From contig JAJYNW010000013.1 of the NCBI GenBank assembly GCA_021786105.1, positions 1 to 40,869 on the forward strand: a stretch of 40,869 nt of DNA. Reading direction: 5' to 3'. Shown piece after piece: positions 32,407 to 40,803 of this stretch. The notes under the pieces were generated by a model, which made no database searches, was not told where the DNA came from, and saw only the letters and a list, made by a program, of their open reading frames with translations. This stretch comes from a bacterium. GTDB lineage: Bacteria; Patescibacteriota; Microgenomatia; Daviesbacterales; UBA10151. Each line of letters opens with the position of its first letter. Within the stretch, counting starts at the first letter, position 1. The translations under genes and the position numbers were made by a program.

Positions 32407-32523
32407 GTCATCCCGACGAATGTCGGGATCCAATTAAACACGAGCGGTAAAAGTATTCAAGTGGAAAGTTTAAATTTCCAACCACCCACTTCTAAATTGG
32501 ATTCCTGCCTTCGCAGGAATGAC
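32407..32523. repeat. Palindromic element upstream of the ABC operon
   Basis: About 117 bp from GTCATCCCGACGAATGTCGG to TTCGCAGGAATGAC. The left end matches 1728-1757 almost base for base. It occupies most of the 169-bp gap before the aldolase gene; no gene is seen there. Confidence 0.9.
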
Positions 32524-32563
32524 AAATACTATTGTAGATTAGATTAAAACTAATAACTAGAGG

Positions 32564-33556
32564 TTAGACGGATTTTATAGATCTGGCTTGGGAGACTTTT
32601 TGAGCTCTGTCATAAAAAGCTTGTTGGGCAGTGGGAACACTTTCTTCTTTACCAACCCAAGTAGTTAAGGCTTCATCCTGCAGCGCCCGGCCATAGGAAT
32701 AAGACAATTGCCAGGGGCCGCCAATTTTGTTAATTTCAGCCAGGTTTTCCGTAGCCTCATCCGGGCTTTGACCACCTGACAAAAAGACTATTCCGGGTAC
32801 TTCAGCCGGCACCACTTCCTTAAATGTTTCCACGGTGGCTTTGGCAATCTCTGAAGCGATGGCTTTTACAGTAGATTCTTTGCCGGAAATCACCATATTC
32901 GGCTTTAGAATCATTCCCTCTAAAATCGCTTTATGAGCTGTTAATTTAGCAAAAACCGCTTTCAAAGTCTTTTTAGTCACTTCCTGGCACCTAGCCAAGT
33001 CATGCCCCCCATCCATCAAAACTTCCGGCTCCACAATCGGCACAATATCTTGTTCCTGGCAAAGGACAGCATATTGAGCTAAGCTTTCTGCATTAGATTC
33101 AATACAAGTATCAGACGGTATTCCCGCCCCAATGGCAATCACTGCCCGCCATTTGGCAAACTTGGCACCCAATTCCTTATACTCTGCTAATCTATCCCGC
33201 AGTCCGTCTAACCCTTCCGTAATCTTTTCCCCCGGAAAATTAGCCATATCTACAGCCCCTTTATCAACTTTAATACCTGGTAAAATTCCTTTACTTTGCA
33301 AATATTGTGGGACCGGCTGGCCGTCAATGGACTGCCGGATGGTTTCATCATACAAAATTACCCCGGAGATAAACTCCTCTACCCCAAGGGTGGTAAACAA
33401 CATTTGCCGGTAAGCCAGGTTGGTTTCCGGATTGGATTGTACGCCGATCTTTTCCAGCCTCTTTTGAATGGTTTTTGTGGATTCATCAGCCGCCAGAATG
33501 CCTTTACTCGGCGCCACCATTGCTTGAGCTGTTGTTTTTAAAACATTAATATCCAT
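32564..33556 (-). CDS. Fructose-bisphosphate aldolase class I
   Basis: 330 aa of the eukaryote-like class I family: GILAADES near the N-terminus and Schiff-base Lys in GMILKPNMV; also EPEVLMDG and FLSGGQSPDEAT. Interconverts fructose-1,6-bisphosphate with DHAP and glyceraldehyde-3-phosphate, metal-independent. Next to a GlpX-type phosphatase, suggesting gluconeogenic use. TGGGATAAT ends 8 nt before the ATG. Confidence 0.95.
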   Translation of the reverse strand: MDINVLKTTAQAMVAPSKGILAADESTKTIQKRLEKIGVQSNPETNLAYRQMLFTTLGVEEFISGVILYDETIRQSIDGQPVPQYLQSKGILPGIKVDKGAVDMANFPGEKITEGLDGLRDRLAEYKELGAKFAKWRAVIAIGAGIPSDTCIESNAESLAQYAVLCQEQDIVPIVEPEVLMDGGHDLARCQEVTKKTLKAVFAKLTAHKAILEGMILKPNMVISGKESTVKAIASEIAKATVETFKEVVPAEVPGIVFLSGGQSPDEATENLAEINKIGGPWQLSYSYGRALQDEALTTWVGKEESVPTAQQAFYDRAQKVSQARSIKSV

Positions 33557-33564
33557 CTTCTCTT

Positions 33565-33573
33565 ATTATCCCA
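33565..33573 (-). promoter_or_regulatory. Extended -10 of the aldolase gene
   Basis: Minus-strand TGGGATAAT, 8 nt from the ATG; a short GAGAAG lies between. Confidence 0.5.
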
Positions 33574-33612
33574 CACTTAATACAGAACCTGTACCAGTAA
33601 TTATTTGTATAG

Positions 33613-33630
33613 TCCCTGACTTCGCAGGGA
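33613..33630. repeat. Short hairpin / half palindromic element downstream of glpX
   Basis: TCCCTGACTTCGCAGGGA, a 6-bp stem, just after the glpX stop; resembles the end of the palindromic family. No T-run follows, so it is not a clear terminator. Confidence 0.55.
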
Positions 33631-33635
33631 TGATT

Positions 33636-34616
33636 CTAGTGGTGCGTTTTGGTATTTATATTTGCACCACTGGAATCAACTGTCAAGGTTATAACCTCAT
33701 TCCCACTATCTTTTTCTGTTACTCTTGGCAGATCAAACCATTTATTATCACCGGTGATTGAAGATATTGATACCAAACAATCCTCCTTTTTACCGGCCAC
33801 CAGATCCTCTATGGTCCATCTTTTGGCCTCGATCTGTTTGTCTGGCCGCCAAGCTCTCCCCTCGCCAACCGCGCCCAATGCTTTGGCCGCCACCGCCGCC
33901 AATATTCCTTCTTCAAACCCGCCAATTCCCATGACCAGATGTATTCCTTTTTTATGCTCTTTAGGATCGACACAGGACAGAATTGAGGGTAAAAAGTCTC
34001 CGGCTTTCACTAATATTAAATTAACTCCAAATTTCTGGCAGGCATTAATATAGTGGGCATTCCGGTCCCGGTCCATCATTACAATATTAATTTCTGCCGG
34101 CTTTATCCCAAACACTTCCACCACTGTGGCCAAATTTTCCTCAATCGGTTTATTTAAAGAAATTTTTCCCTTCAGCTGGGGCGGACCAAATAATTTGTCC
34201 ATGTAATCAATATCGGACGGTGTTGGCATTAAACCCTGATGCGAACCCACAGCGATTACTGACATGGCTCCCGAAGTATTTAATTTGGCAGCCTTGGACC
34301 CTTCCACCACATCATTAACCATATCCAGCTTGTAATCACCGGAACCAAAAGTTCCCATCAAAGTCGGCAAGGCTTCCCCGTACTGGTGAATATGCTTCCT
34401 GCCTTCTGAACCCACCACCTCCAGTACAAAGGGGATATCAGTCAAAGCCGCATACATAGCATCCACTCCCGCCTGATCAATCAGTTTTTCCCGGGCTTTG
34501 GATTCTTCCTCAGTTAATAAATCATGTAGTGTAAAACCTTTTTCCTGAATAAGCCTCCACACAGATAAAGCAGTTAATTCTGTAGCACGGTTGATGTGGT
34601 CTTTAACTTTTACCAT
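33636..34616 (-). CDS. glpX: Fructose-1,6-bisphosphatase class II (GlpX-like), divergent
   Basis: 326 aa. GlpX features: N-terminal ATELTALSVW, PSDIDYMDKLFGP (family PDxYMdKl), MMDRDRNAHYI (family LDRPRH), and GIGGFEEGILAAVAAKALG (family IGGxPEGVLAAAAL). The usual GEGExDEAPML and DPIEGT metal sites read as SEGRKHIHQYGEALPTL and NDVVEGS, so the active site is altered. It would remove the 1-phosphate from fructose-1,6-bisphosphate. Same strand as the aldolase gene. Confidence 0.8.
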   Translation of the reverse strand: MVKVKDHINRATELTALSVWRLIQEKGFTLHDLLTEEESKAREKLIDQAGVDAMYAALTDIPFVLEVVGSEGRKHIHQYGEALPTLMGTFGSGDYKLDMVNDVVEGSKAAKLNTSGAMSVIAVGSHQGLMPTPSDIDYMDKLFGPPQLKGKISLNKPIEENLATVVEVFGIKPAEINIVMMDRDRNAHYINACQKFGVNLILVKAGDFLPSILSCVDPKEHKKGIHLVMGIGGFEEGILAAVAAKALGAVGEGRAWRPDKQIEAKRWTIEDLVAGKKEDCLVSISSITGDNKWFDLPRVTEKDSGNEVITLTVDSSGANINTKTHH

Positions 34617-34625
34617 ATTTCAATA

Positions 34626-35153
34626 CTAAGTCTGTGACAACGGAAAACGAACTAACCCCACCGGTTGAACTCCCGGTCTATGCCACCATTCACGATTAAA
34701 CCTAATTCTTGCATCATCTAACCCCTCATCCCTTCTAATATCAAAATCTACCGGCCTGACACCTATCCTCATCCTGCCCAATGCTTCCCATAACTGGGCC
34801 TTATAGTCACCGGATAAATCATAGGCATTAAAACCCTCATCAGTTTCCCTATCCCATCGGTTAAAAACAACTAAACTAAGCTCCGATCGTCTCGGGGAAA
34901 CCAAAAACCCAATACCTTCGACTCCGGAAAGCTCTCTCATTTTTGAAATAAATTCTTCTAAAACTTGACCAGTTCCCTCTTCTTGTGGAGTTAATTTAAC
35001 TGCTTCTAACCTTTTATTAGTTTTTAAACTTGAATCTTCAATAAATTTAAGGCCTCTTCTTTCTGGAAATCCTTGTCGGGTATTACCCATTACAGTACGA
35101 AAATACTCTGCAAGTTGCGCTCCCTTCTTTACAGGGTCATCGTTATCTACCAT
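34626..35153 (-). CDS. Hypothetical protein, 175 aa
   Basis: Soluble protein with no motif I recognise; segments LEEFISKMRELSGVEGIGFLV and RRSELSLVVFNRWDRE look like an alpha/beta fold. It lies 9 bp upstream of glpX on the same strand, suggesting cotranscription, but no functional link can be drawn. Confidence 0.65.
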   Translation of the reverse strand: MVDNDDPVKKGAQLAEYFRTVMGNTRQGFPERRGLKFIEDSSLKTNKRLEAVKLTPQEEGTGQVLEEFISKMRELSGVEGIGFLVSPRRSELSLVVFNRWDRETDEGFNAYDLSGDYKAQLWEALGRMRIGVRPVDFDIRRDEGLDDARIRFNREWWHRPGVQPVGLVRFPLSQT

Positions 35154-35188
35154 AATAAGGCCAATAATAAATCTTTACTAAAATCTTA

Positions 35189-36304
35189 TCAAGATTTCTC
35201 TATTAATTTCTTGTCTATTAGCTCTAGTATTTCCTTTTTAAATCTTTCTTTGGAAAACTTTTCGGCATTTTGGCGGCAAGCTGCTGGATCAAATTTGATC
35301 CCTTCAAACTTTTGCAAAGCTTCCACCAAGCTTTCAGTATTCACCATACCTGGACCACCATACAAAAGACCGGTTTTTTCATCTATCACTGTTTCCAGAA
35401 ACCCGCCGGAAGCCGGAGCAATCACCGGCGTACCGGTGGCCTGAGCCTCAATTGAAGTAATACCAAAATCTTCATCTTCGGAAGCTACAATTAAAGCTTT
35501 GGCATTTTGCAGCAGTTTCACCCTTTCTTCATCAGATACCCAGCCTAAAAACTGTACACTCTTCCCGGCTTTTTTCTTCAAGATCGCTGCCTCGGATCCG
35601 GTACCGGCAATCTTAAGCGGAAGACCTAATTTTGTCGCTGCTTCCACAATCACCTCTACCCCTTTTCCTCTAACCAACCTGTTAAGGGCCAGGAAATATT
35701 CCTCTTTGGTCTTTTTGATATGCAGCTCTTTCAAATCCACCGATGGATAAACCACCACCGACTCCCGGCGGTAAAACTTTTTAATCCTTTGGGCAATATT
35801 TTGGGAATTGGCCACTAAAATATCCGGCCGCTGGGACACCTCAAAATCATAAATCCGCATGAAATGATTAATAATCTCTCCGCCGATCCTGGTCCACCAA
35901 TGCTTTTTATAGTTAAAAGAGGTGACATAACCATATAAAAACCTGGGTGGAGTGTGAATGTAGCTAATATGCAGGGTTTCTGGTTTAGTGATAACAGCTT
36001 TAGCCAGGTGAGTTGCCGAAGAAGAAGAAATCACCAAATCATACTCGGACAAATCAAAACTCTCAAACATCATCGGCCCAAAGATCCGGAAGGGCGAGAG
36101 TAATCGGTTGGCAAAGGGAAACTTTTGAAACCAGGAAGGCCTGATATCCCAACTCTTTATCCTTTTACCGTTTTCCCCTAAGCCTTCAGGATTGTAATAG
36201 GCGGTAAAAACCGGCGCCTCAGGAAAAATCTCGTGTAAGACCTCCAGCACCCGCTCTGCTCCGCCATATTCCCTTAGATAATCATGAGCTAAGGCAACTT
36301 TCAT
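35189..36304 (-). CDS. GT4-family glycosyltransferase
   Basis: 371 aa GT-B fold. GGAERVLE near the N-terminus (acceptor side), RGKGVEVIVEAA linker and donor-site EDFGITSIEAQATGTPVIA with the E-x7-E motif. Transfers a sugar from a nucleotide-sugar donor, probably in surface glycan assembly; sugar unknown. Overlaps the upstream gene by 4 nt (ATGA) without a Shine-Dalgarno, suggesting coupling. Confidence 0.92.
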   Translation of the reverse strand: MKVALAHDYLREYGGAERVLEVLHEIFPEAPVFTAYYNPEGLGENGKRIKSWDIRPSWFQKFPFANRLLSPFRIFGPMMFESFDLSEYDLVISSSSATHLAKAVITKPETLHISYIHTPPRFLYGYVTSFNYKKHWWTRIGGEIINHFMRIYDFEVSQRPDILVANSQNIAQRIKKFYRRESVVVYPSVDLKELHIKKTKEEYFLALNRLVRGKGVEVIVEAATKLGLPLKIAGTGSEAAILKKKAGKSVQFLGWVSDEERVKLLQNAKALIVASEDEDFGITSIEAQATGTPVIAPASGGFLETVIDEKTGLLYGGPGMVNTESLVEALQKFEGIKFDPAACRQNAEKFSKERFKKEILELIDKKLIEKS

Positions 36305-37110
36305 ACAGATTTGGCAATATCTATCAACTCTTCAAAACTTAATTTGGTCGGTTTGCTATCCGGCGCAGAAGAAGAACCACAAATCACCATGTGATGTGAT
36401 TGATGTAAAAACCAGGAAGCTTCTGGATCTAACTTTTTTGCTTTGTCGTAAATTGGTTTTAGATCAATATCAAAAGAAGGGGTAAAAAATTGGACCCCTT
36501 TATGCTTGGGGCTGTACATTAAAAATAGTTCCCCGCCCTGTTCCCGGCAAAACTCCCGGTCCACAGTTTCGGAAATTACGGCAAATGATTTACCAAATCG
36601 GGTTTGAAATTCCACTCTTTTTTCCCAATCCCTTAAACTTTGCTGCCTTCTTTTTAAAACTATCAAAATTCTGTCCAAAATTTCCCGGCCCAACTCCACT
36701 GATTTTAAGGAATTTTCCGGCAAACCATCTTTAGCCCTGATAAAAGCCTGCACGCTGAATTCATCAAATTGCAAATCGGGCGCTTTACCGGTATCAATTA
36801 ATTGATTCCAATGAGTTAATTCGTCCAAAGCACCTCTTAAAATTTCATCTTTGGGTATATAATTTTTCTTTTTTAAGAATTCATAAACCAAAGTACCGGA
36901 GCAGGTATCCAAACCTTCTTTGTGTTCGTCAAACTGCCCTCCTCCGGTTCCCAGGAAAATTTTATCTGCCGTTTCGTCTTTGGCTGCTTCACGGGAAGCT
37001 GAAATAAATTCAATTTTGGCATCATGAAAACCAGGATGATATCTTTTAAACAGCCAAATGGCCACAATGTCGTCCAAATGGGGGTTAATGTGAGTCACTA
37101 ATGTTTTCAT
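36301..37110 (-). CDS. MYG1/DHH-like putative phosphoesterase
   Basis: 269 aa. The N-terminal THINPHLDDIVAIWLF and the later FDEHKEG with SGTLVYEFL resemble the THxGxFHxDD and DHH-like motifs of MYG1-type/DHH phosphoesterases. Metal-dependent hydrolase activity is inferred. Starts an operon with the GT4 gene. A TGATAGAAT box ends 6 nt before the ATG, interlocked with the promoter of the divergent membrane-protein gene. Confidence 0.55.
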   Translation of the reverse strand: MKTLVTHINPHLDDIVAIWLFKRYHPGFHDAKIEFISASREAAKDETADKIFLGTGGGQFDEHKEGLDTCSGTLVYEFLKKKNYIPKDEILRGALDELTHWNQLIDTGKAPDLQFDEFSVQAFIRAKDGLPENSLKSVELGREILDRILIVLKRRQQSLRDWEKRVEFQTRFGKSFAVISETVDREFCREQGGELFLMYSPKHKGVQFFTPSFDIDLKPIYDKAKKLDPEASWFLHQSHHMVICGSSSAPDSKPTKLSFEELIDIAKSV

Positions 37111-37125
37111 GGTATGATTCTATCA
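37110..37125. promoter_or_regulatory. Interlocked divergent extended -10 boxes
   Basis: Plus TGGTATGAT (37110-37118), 6 nt before the ATG at 37125. Minus TGATAGAAT (37117-37125), 6 nt before the ATG at 37110. The two start codons are 14 bp apart. Confidence 0.7.
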
Positions 37126-38051
37126 TGATTCTGCTCAAAAAACTCATTTTTGCTCCTATTTTTTTAATTGTTTTTTCCGTCTTAATTTTCCAAATTAGCC
37201 CACTGTTAAGCTCCTATGATTTTATTTTCTCTTTATCCATCAATACCTTAATCTCCTTAATTACTCTTTGTGCCCTTATTTCTTTGGCCAGTTTTTTATT
37301 TGTATTATTTGCCGCAATTGCCTCAGATTGGAAAATCAGCTTGCCGGTTGGATTAATTTGCTCTGCTGTGCCTTTTATCTTTATCCCATCAGCTTTGGCA
37401 ATTGTGTTTGCGGTAGTAATTTTAGTAGGTTTACTGATAGTTAATTTAAGTTTAGATAGTACCCTTAAAAGTTACTTAACTTTTAAGCCTACCAGCCTAT
37501 TGGGGCCAGCTGTTAAGAACTTGACTGGACTATTGATTTTGGCTTTTTGTGTGATTTATTTTTTATCAATCAGCAAAATAATCCCCCAAAAAGGTTTTCA
37601 AATTCCTGATTCCTTAATTGATACAGCCTTAAAAATGGCTCCGGCAGACCTTTCTGCTCAATCAAATTCTATGCCTGCTCAGTTACCAACTATTAGCCCT
37701 GAGCAAATTGAACTTTTAAAGAAAAATCCTGATCTTGTAAGGCAATCCGGCTTGGATCCTAAAATTTTAGATACTTTAAGTCAACCCAGATCTACAAAAA
37801 CTACCCAAAATCCGACCAATGACCTAATTAAGCAAACCATTAAAAACCAAGTACAAAGCACTATTAAACCATATTTAAGTTTTATTCCTGCAGGACTAGC
37901 TGTTCTGCTGTTTTTTCTACTGTCATCTTTTGTCTTCATTACCAATCTGTTTATCTCTCCCCTGCTATGGCTCACCTTTTTAATTTTGGAAAAAACCGGA
38001 TTTGCCAAATTTGAAACAGAGATGCGGGAAGTTAAAAAGCTGGTAGTTTAG
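37125..38051 (+). CDS. Multi-pass membrane protein of unknown function
   Basis: 308 aa from M9 of the ORF. About four TM helices in the first 170 residues, a soluble stretch (about 175-255) rich in Gln/Pro/Ser (SPEQIELLKKNPDLVRQSG), then two more helices. No family recognised. The leaderless promoter sets the start at 37125; the ORF-track start lies within the divergent gene's start region. The 3' end overlaps the next minus-strand gene by 4 bp. Confidence 0.7.
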   Translation: MILLKKLIFAPIFLIVFSVLIFQISPLLSSYDFIFSLSINTLISLITLCALISLASFLFVLFAAIASDWKISLPVGLICSAVPFIFIPSALAIVFAVVILVGLLIVNLSLDSTLKSYLTFKPTSLLGPAVKNLTGLLILAFCVIYFLSISKIIPQKGFQIPDSLIDTALKMAPADLSAQSNSMPAQLPTISPEQIELLKKNPDLVRQSGLDPKILDTLSQPRSTKTTQNPTNDLIKQTIKNQVQSTIKPYLSFIPAGLAVLLFFLLSSFVFITNLFISPLLWLTFLILEKTGFAKFETEMREVKKLVV

Positions 38052-38422
38052 AAAGAGAAAATAGCAACCAAAACTTGTAGTTTTGTTTTCAAATCTGGGA
38101 ATCGATAAGTTGTATAAGCCTCTGGTATTAACTGATTTCCTTTATATATAGCCAAAGCTCCACCATATAAAGCATAGCTAAGCGGATTTATCCAATGAGG
38201 ATCTGGATTAACCCCTAAAGCCCATTCTTCGTTTCCATAGATGTAAAGTGAGGTTGAACTTTCTGATCCATATCGTAAGACCGAGTCAATTAAATAACGA
38301 CCAAACCCTCTATAAATTAGATTTGGCTCGTATAATTTTCTGTGTTCCAACTCATCTAATACAGCTAATCTAGCCACAACAATTTCTCTTTTGGCAAGAA
38401 ATAATTCTGCTTGTTCAGCCAT
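38048..38422 (-). CDS. Hypothetical protein, 124 aa
   Basis: Soluble, no recognised motif; contains IDSVLRYGSESSTSLYIYG and NPDPHWINPLSYALYGG. TGGTAGAAT ends 8 nt before the ATG, like other operon heads here, which supports a real gene. Function unknown. Confidence 0.6.
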   Translation of the reverse strand: MAEQAELFLAKREIVVARLAVLDELEHRKLYEPNLIYRGFGRYLIDSVLRYGSESSTSLYIYGNEEWALGVNPDPHWINPLSYALYGGALAIYKGNQLIPEAYTTYRFPDLKTKLQVLVAIFSF

Positions 38423-38430
38423 AGGAAATT

Positions 38431-38439
38431 ATTCTACCA
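38431..38439 (-). promoter_or_regulatory. Extended -10 of the 124-aa gene
   Basis: Minus-strand TGGTAGAAT, 8 nt from the ATG at 38422. Confidence 0.45.
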
Positions 38440-38456
38440 TATTACTATAAGACTAG

Positions 38457-40706
38457 TCAAAACTTAAACAACTTCATTTCTCCCCAATTAGGGCCGGTTT
38501 TGAGATCAACCAGAACCGGCACTGACAATTTTAAAGCATTTTCCATTTTTTCTTTGACCATCTTAGCAGTTTCTTTCACTGCTTTAGGGCCACATTCAAA
38601 CAACAACTCATCATGAACCTGTAAAATGAGACGGCAGCTTTCAGTATCGGCCTTCGGCCTGTCAGCTTTCAGACTTATCTTGTCTGATGACCGATGACTG
38701 ACGACTGACAGCTCTTTCTCAATTTCCACCATGGCTTTTTTGATCATATCGGCGGCCGTGCCCTGAACCGGGTGGTTAACCGCGGCTCTTTCCCCGGCAG
38801 AACGAATCATCCGGTTACCAACTTGCAGCTCCGGAATATACCTTTTCCGGCCCCACAAAGTCTCTACGTAGCCATTTTCATAGCCAAAAGCCAAAGTCTT
38901 CTCCATCCATTCCCGAACCTTGGGAAATTGGGCAAAATATTCAGCAATATATTGTCTGGCTTCTTCAAAACTGATGCCCAATTGCCGGGATAAAGCATGC
39001 GGACCTTGACCGTAAAGGGTAGCAAAGTTCATGGTTTTCCCCACCATTCTTTGCTGTTTTGAAACTTGTTCCAAAGGTACTTGAAAAATCTTGGAAGCAG
39101 TTAAGGCGTGGATATCTTCATTTTCCTTGAAAGCTTTCTTTAATCCCGGGTCATCTGCCAAATGAGCCATAATCCGCAGTTCAATTTGAGAATAATCCGC
39201 GCCCAACAACGCCTTGCCAAAAGGAGCAATGAAAGCTTTTCTGATTTCCCCACCCTCTTCACCTTTAACCGGAATATTTTGCAAATTCGGATCTTTAGAG
39301 GAAAGCCTGCCGGTCGCTGCTCCTTCTACATTAAAAGTCGAGTGGATCCTGCACTTTTCATCCACGAACTTCGGCAAAGCATCAACGTAGGTAGAAATCA
39401 ATTTAAATAATTGCCGGTATTCCAAGAGTAGCGGTACCGCCGGATGAGCACCATATAATTCATGTAAGGTAGCTTCGTCTGTGGAACGGCCGGTTTTGGT
39501 TTTCCTGACCACCGGCAATTTTAACTCATCAAACAGCACCACCGAGAGCTGCTTGGGGCTGTTTAAGTTAAACTCATGCCCGACTTTTTCATAAATCTCT
39601 GCCTCTATTTTGGTTAACCGGTCTTTCAGCTTCTTACCAAATTTTTCCAAAAACTTCAGGTCCACCAGCACCCCGGTTTCTGACATTTTTTTAAGAATCG
39701 GTTCCACTTCCGCATCTAAGTCCATTGTTTTGTCATTCTGAGGGTCGTTTCGACCCGAAGAATCTCTAGGTTCTTGCTTTTTAATCTTGAGATCCTTCGC
39801 TTCGCTCAGGATGACAGAAAAGGAATTGCCGACTGAAGCATCATCAGGCAATCTGGCAATTAAGCTTTTAAACTCCAGTTCCTCAAAAAGCTTGACCACT
39901 TTTTCCTTATCAAAATCATGCACCACGCATTTATGCAGATCCAGCTTAATGGGGGCATTTAGATCCAAAGTAGCCAGCTTTTTACTCATCATTGCCGATT
40001 CTGCCCCTTCCGATAAAAGCATCTGCGTTCGATCCGGCATGGTTTTTAAATTTTCCGGTTTATATATCTCTTCAATAGTGCCGAATTTATGTATCAGTTT
40101 CGTGGCTGTCACATCCCCAATTCCCGCGACCCCCGGAATATTATCCGAAGCATCCCCGGCCAAACCTTTATAATCCGTCAGCTGCTTGGGAAAAAAACCG
40201 TATTTGGCCACAAACTCCTCTACCCCATACAAACCTACATCCGAAAGAGTTTTTTTGGGCATGAAAACTTTTATCCGCTCATCAATCAGCTGCATAATAT
40301 CCCGATCCCCTGTCACAATCACAATTTCCAAATCCTTTTCTTTTTCTGCCTGGATGGCCAAAGTACCAATCAAGTCATCAGCTTCAAATCCGGCCAACTT
40401 AAATTCCGGAATATTAAATGCCTTAACCACCTCATGCACCCTTTTATACTGGCTGGATAAACCATCGTCAGCAGGGCCGCGGGTGGCTTTATATTGGGTG
40501 TAAGCTTGATGTCTAAAGGTAGGCCCTTTTTCATCCCAGGCAATGGCTAAATATTCCGGACGAAGCTCGGCAATCACCTTTAAAATCATCGAGGAAAAAC
40601 CATAAACAGCGTTAACTAGTTCACCTTTTGAAGTCGTAAATGGCGGAGTGGCATGATAGGCTCGGTGCAGTAAGGCATTACCATCAACTAGGACAAGTCT
40701 TCGCAC
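38457..40706 (-). CDS. polA: DNA polymerase I without a proofreading domain
   Basis: 749 aa versus about 930 for E. coli. Residues 1-290 are a 5' nuclease (LVDGNALLHRAYHA, AGFEADDLIGTLA, TGDRDIMQLI). The polymerase domain begins near 330; no 3'-5' exonuclease motifs lie between. Motif A DYSQIELRI, O-helix RMVGKTMNFATLYG with R-x3-K-x3-F-x3-Y intact, motif C QVHDELLFE. Residues about 298-325 (hinge) come from a palindromic repeat and about 665-690 (loop before motif C) from a heptamer repeat. GTG start with AAAGGAGG about 6 nt upstream. Confidence 0.96.
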   Translation of the reverse strand: MRRLVLVDGNALLHRAYHATPPFTTSKGELVNAVYGFSSMILKVIAELRPEYLAIAWDEKGPTFRHQAYTQYKATRGPADDGLSSQYKRVHEVVKAFNIPEFKLAGFEADDLIGTLAIQAEKEKDLEIVIVTGDRDIMQLIDERIKVFMPKKTLSDVGLYGVEEFVAKYGFFPKQLTDYKGLAGDASDNIPGVAGIGDVTATKLIHKFGTIEEIYKPENLKTMPDRTQMLLSEGAESAMMSKKLATLDLNAPIKLDLHKCVVHDFDKEKVVKLFEELEFKSLIARLPDDASVGNSFSVILSEAKDLKIKKQEPRDSSGRNDPQNDKTMDLDAEVEPILKKMSETGVLVDLKFLEKFGKKLKDRLTKIEAEIYEKVGHEFNLNSPKQLSVVLFDELKLPVVRKTKTGRSTDEATLHELYGAHPAVPLLLEYRQLFKLISTYVDALPKFVDEKCRIHSTFNVEGAATGRLSSKDPNLQNIPVKGEEGGEIRKAFIAPFGKALLGADYSQIELRIMAHLADDPGLKKAFKENEDIHALTASKIFQVPLEQVSKQQRMVGKTMNFATLYGQGPHALSRQLGISFEEARQYIAEYFAQFPKVREWMEKTLAFGYENGYVETLWGRKRYIPELQVGNRMIRSAGERAAVNHPVQGTAADMIKKAMVEIEKELSVVSHRSSDKISLKADRPKADTESCRLILQVHDELLFECGPKAVKETAKMVKEKMENALKLSVPVLVDLKTGPNWGEMKLFKF
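38638..38712. repeat. Heptamer arrays inside polA
   Basis: Left array CTTTCAG, TATCGGC, CTTCGGC, CTGTCAG, CTTTCAG; a 12-nt spacer; right inverted array TGATGAC, CGATGAC, TGACGAC, TGACAGC (38685-38712), all in 7-nt register and translated in frame. Confidence 0.75.
39732..39815. repeat. Palindromic element inserted in frame in polA
   Basis: 84 bp (28 codons) from GTCATTCTGAGGG to CTCAGGATGAC, between nuclease and polymerase domains. Confidence 0.9.
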
Positions 40707-40759
40707 AACAAACCTCCTTTACAAATAACTTGTGGTGAGCATAGTCGAACCATGAACGA

Positions 40760-40768
40760 ATTGTAGCA
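40760..40768 (-). promoter_or_regulatory. Extended -10 of polA
   Basis: Minus-strand TGCTACAAT about 55 nt before the GTG start. Unlike most operon heads here, polA therefore has a leader with a strong Shine-Dalgarno. A small CTTGG...CCAAG dyad lies just upstream. Confidence 0.5.
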
Positions 40769-40803
40769 TTATCAAACCTTGGTGTCATGCCAAGTACCAA
40801 AAC

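Noticed and set aside
33613-33630. Intrinsic terminator after glpX
   Set aside because: The hairpin lacks a following T-run on either strand and looks like part of a palindromic repeat.
40707-40803. Riboswitch or tRNA in the polA leader
   Set aside because: Only a 5-bp dyad and a promoter-like box are visible; no conserved riboswitch core or cloverleaf can be traced.
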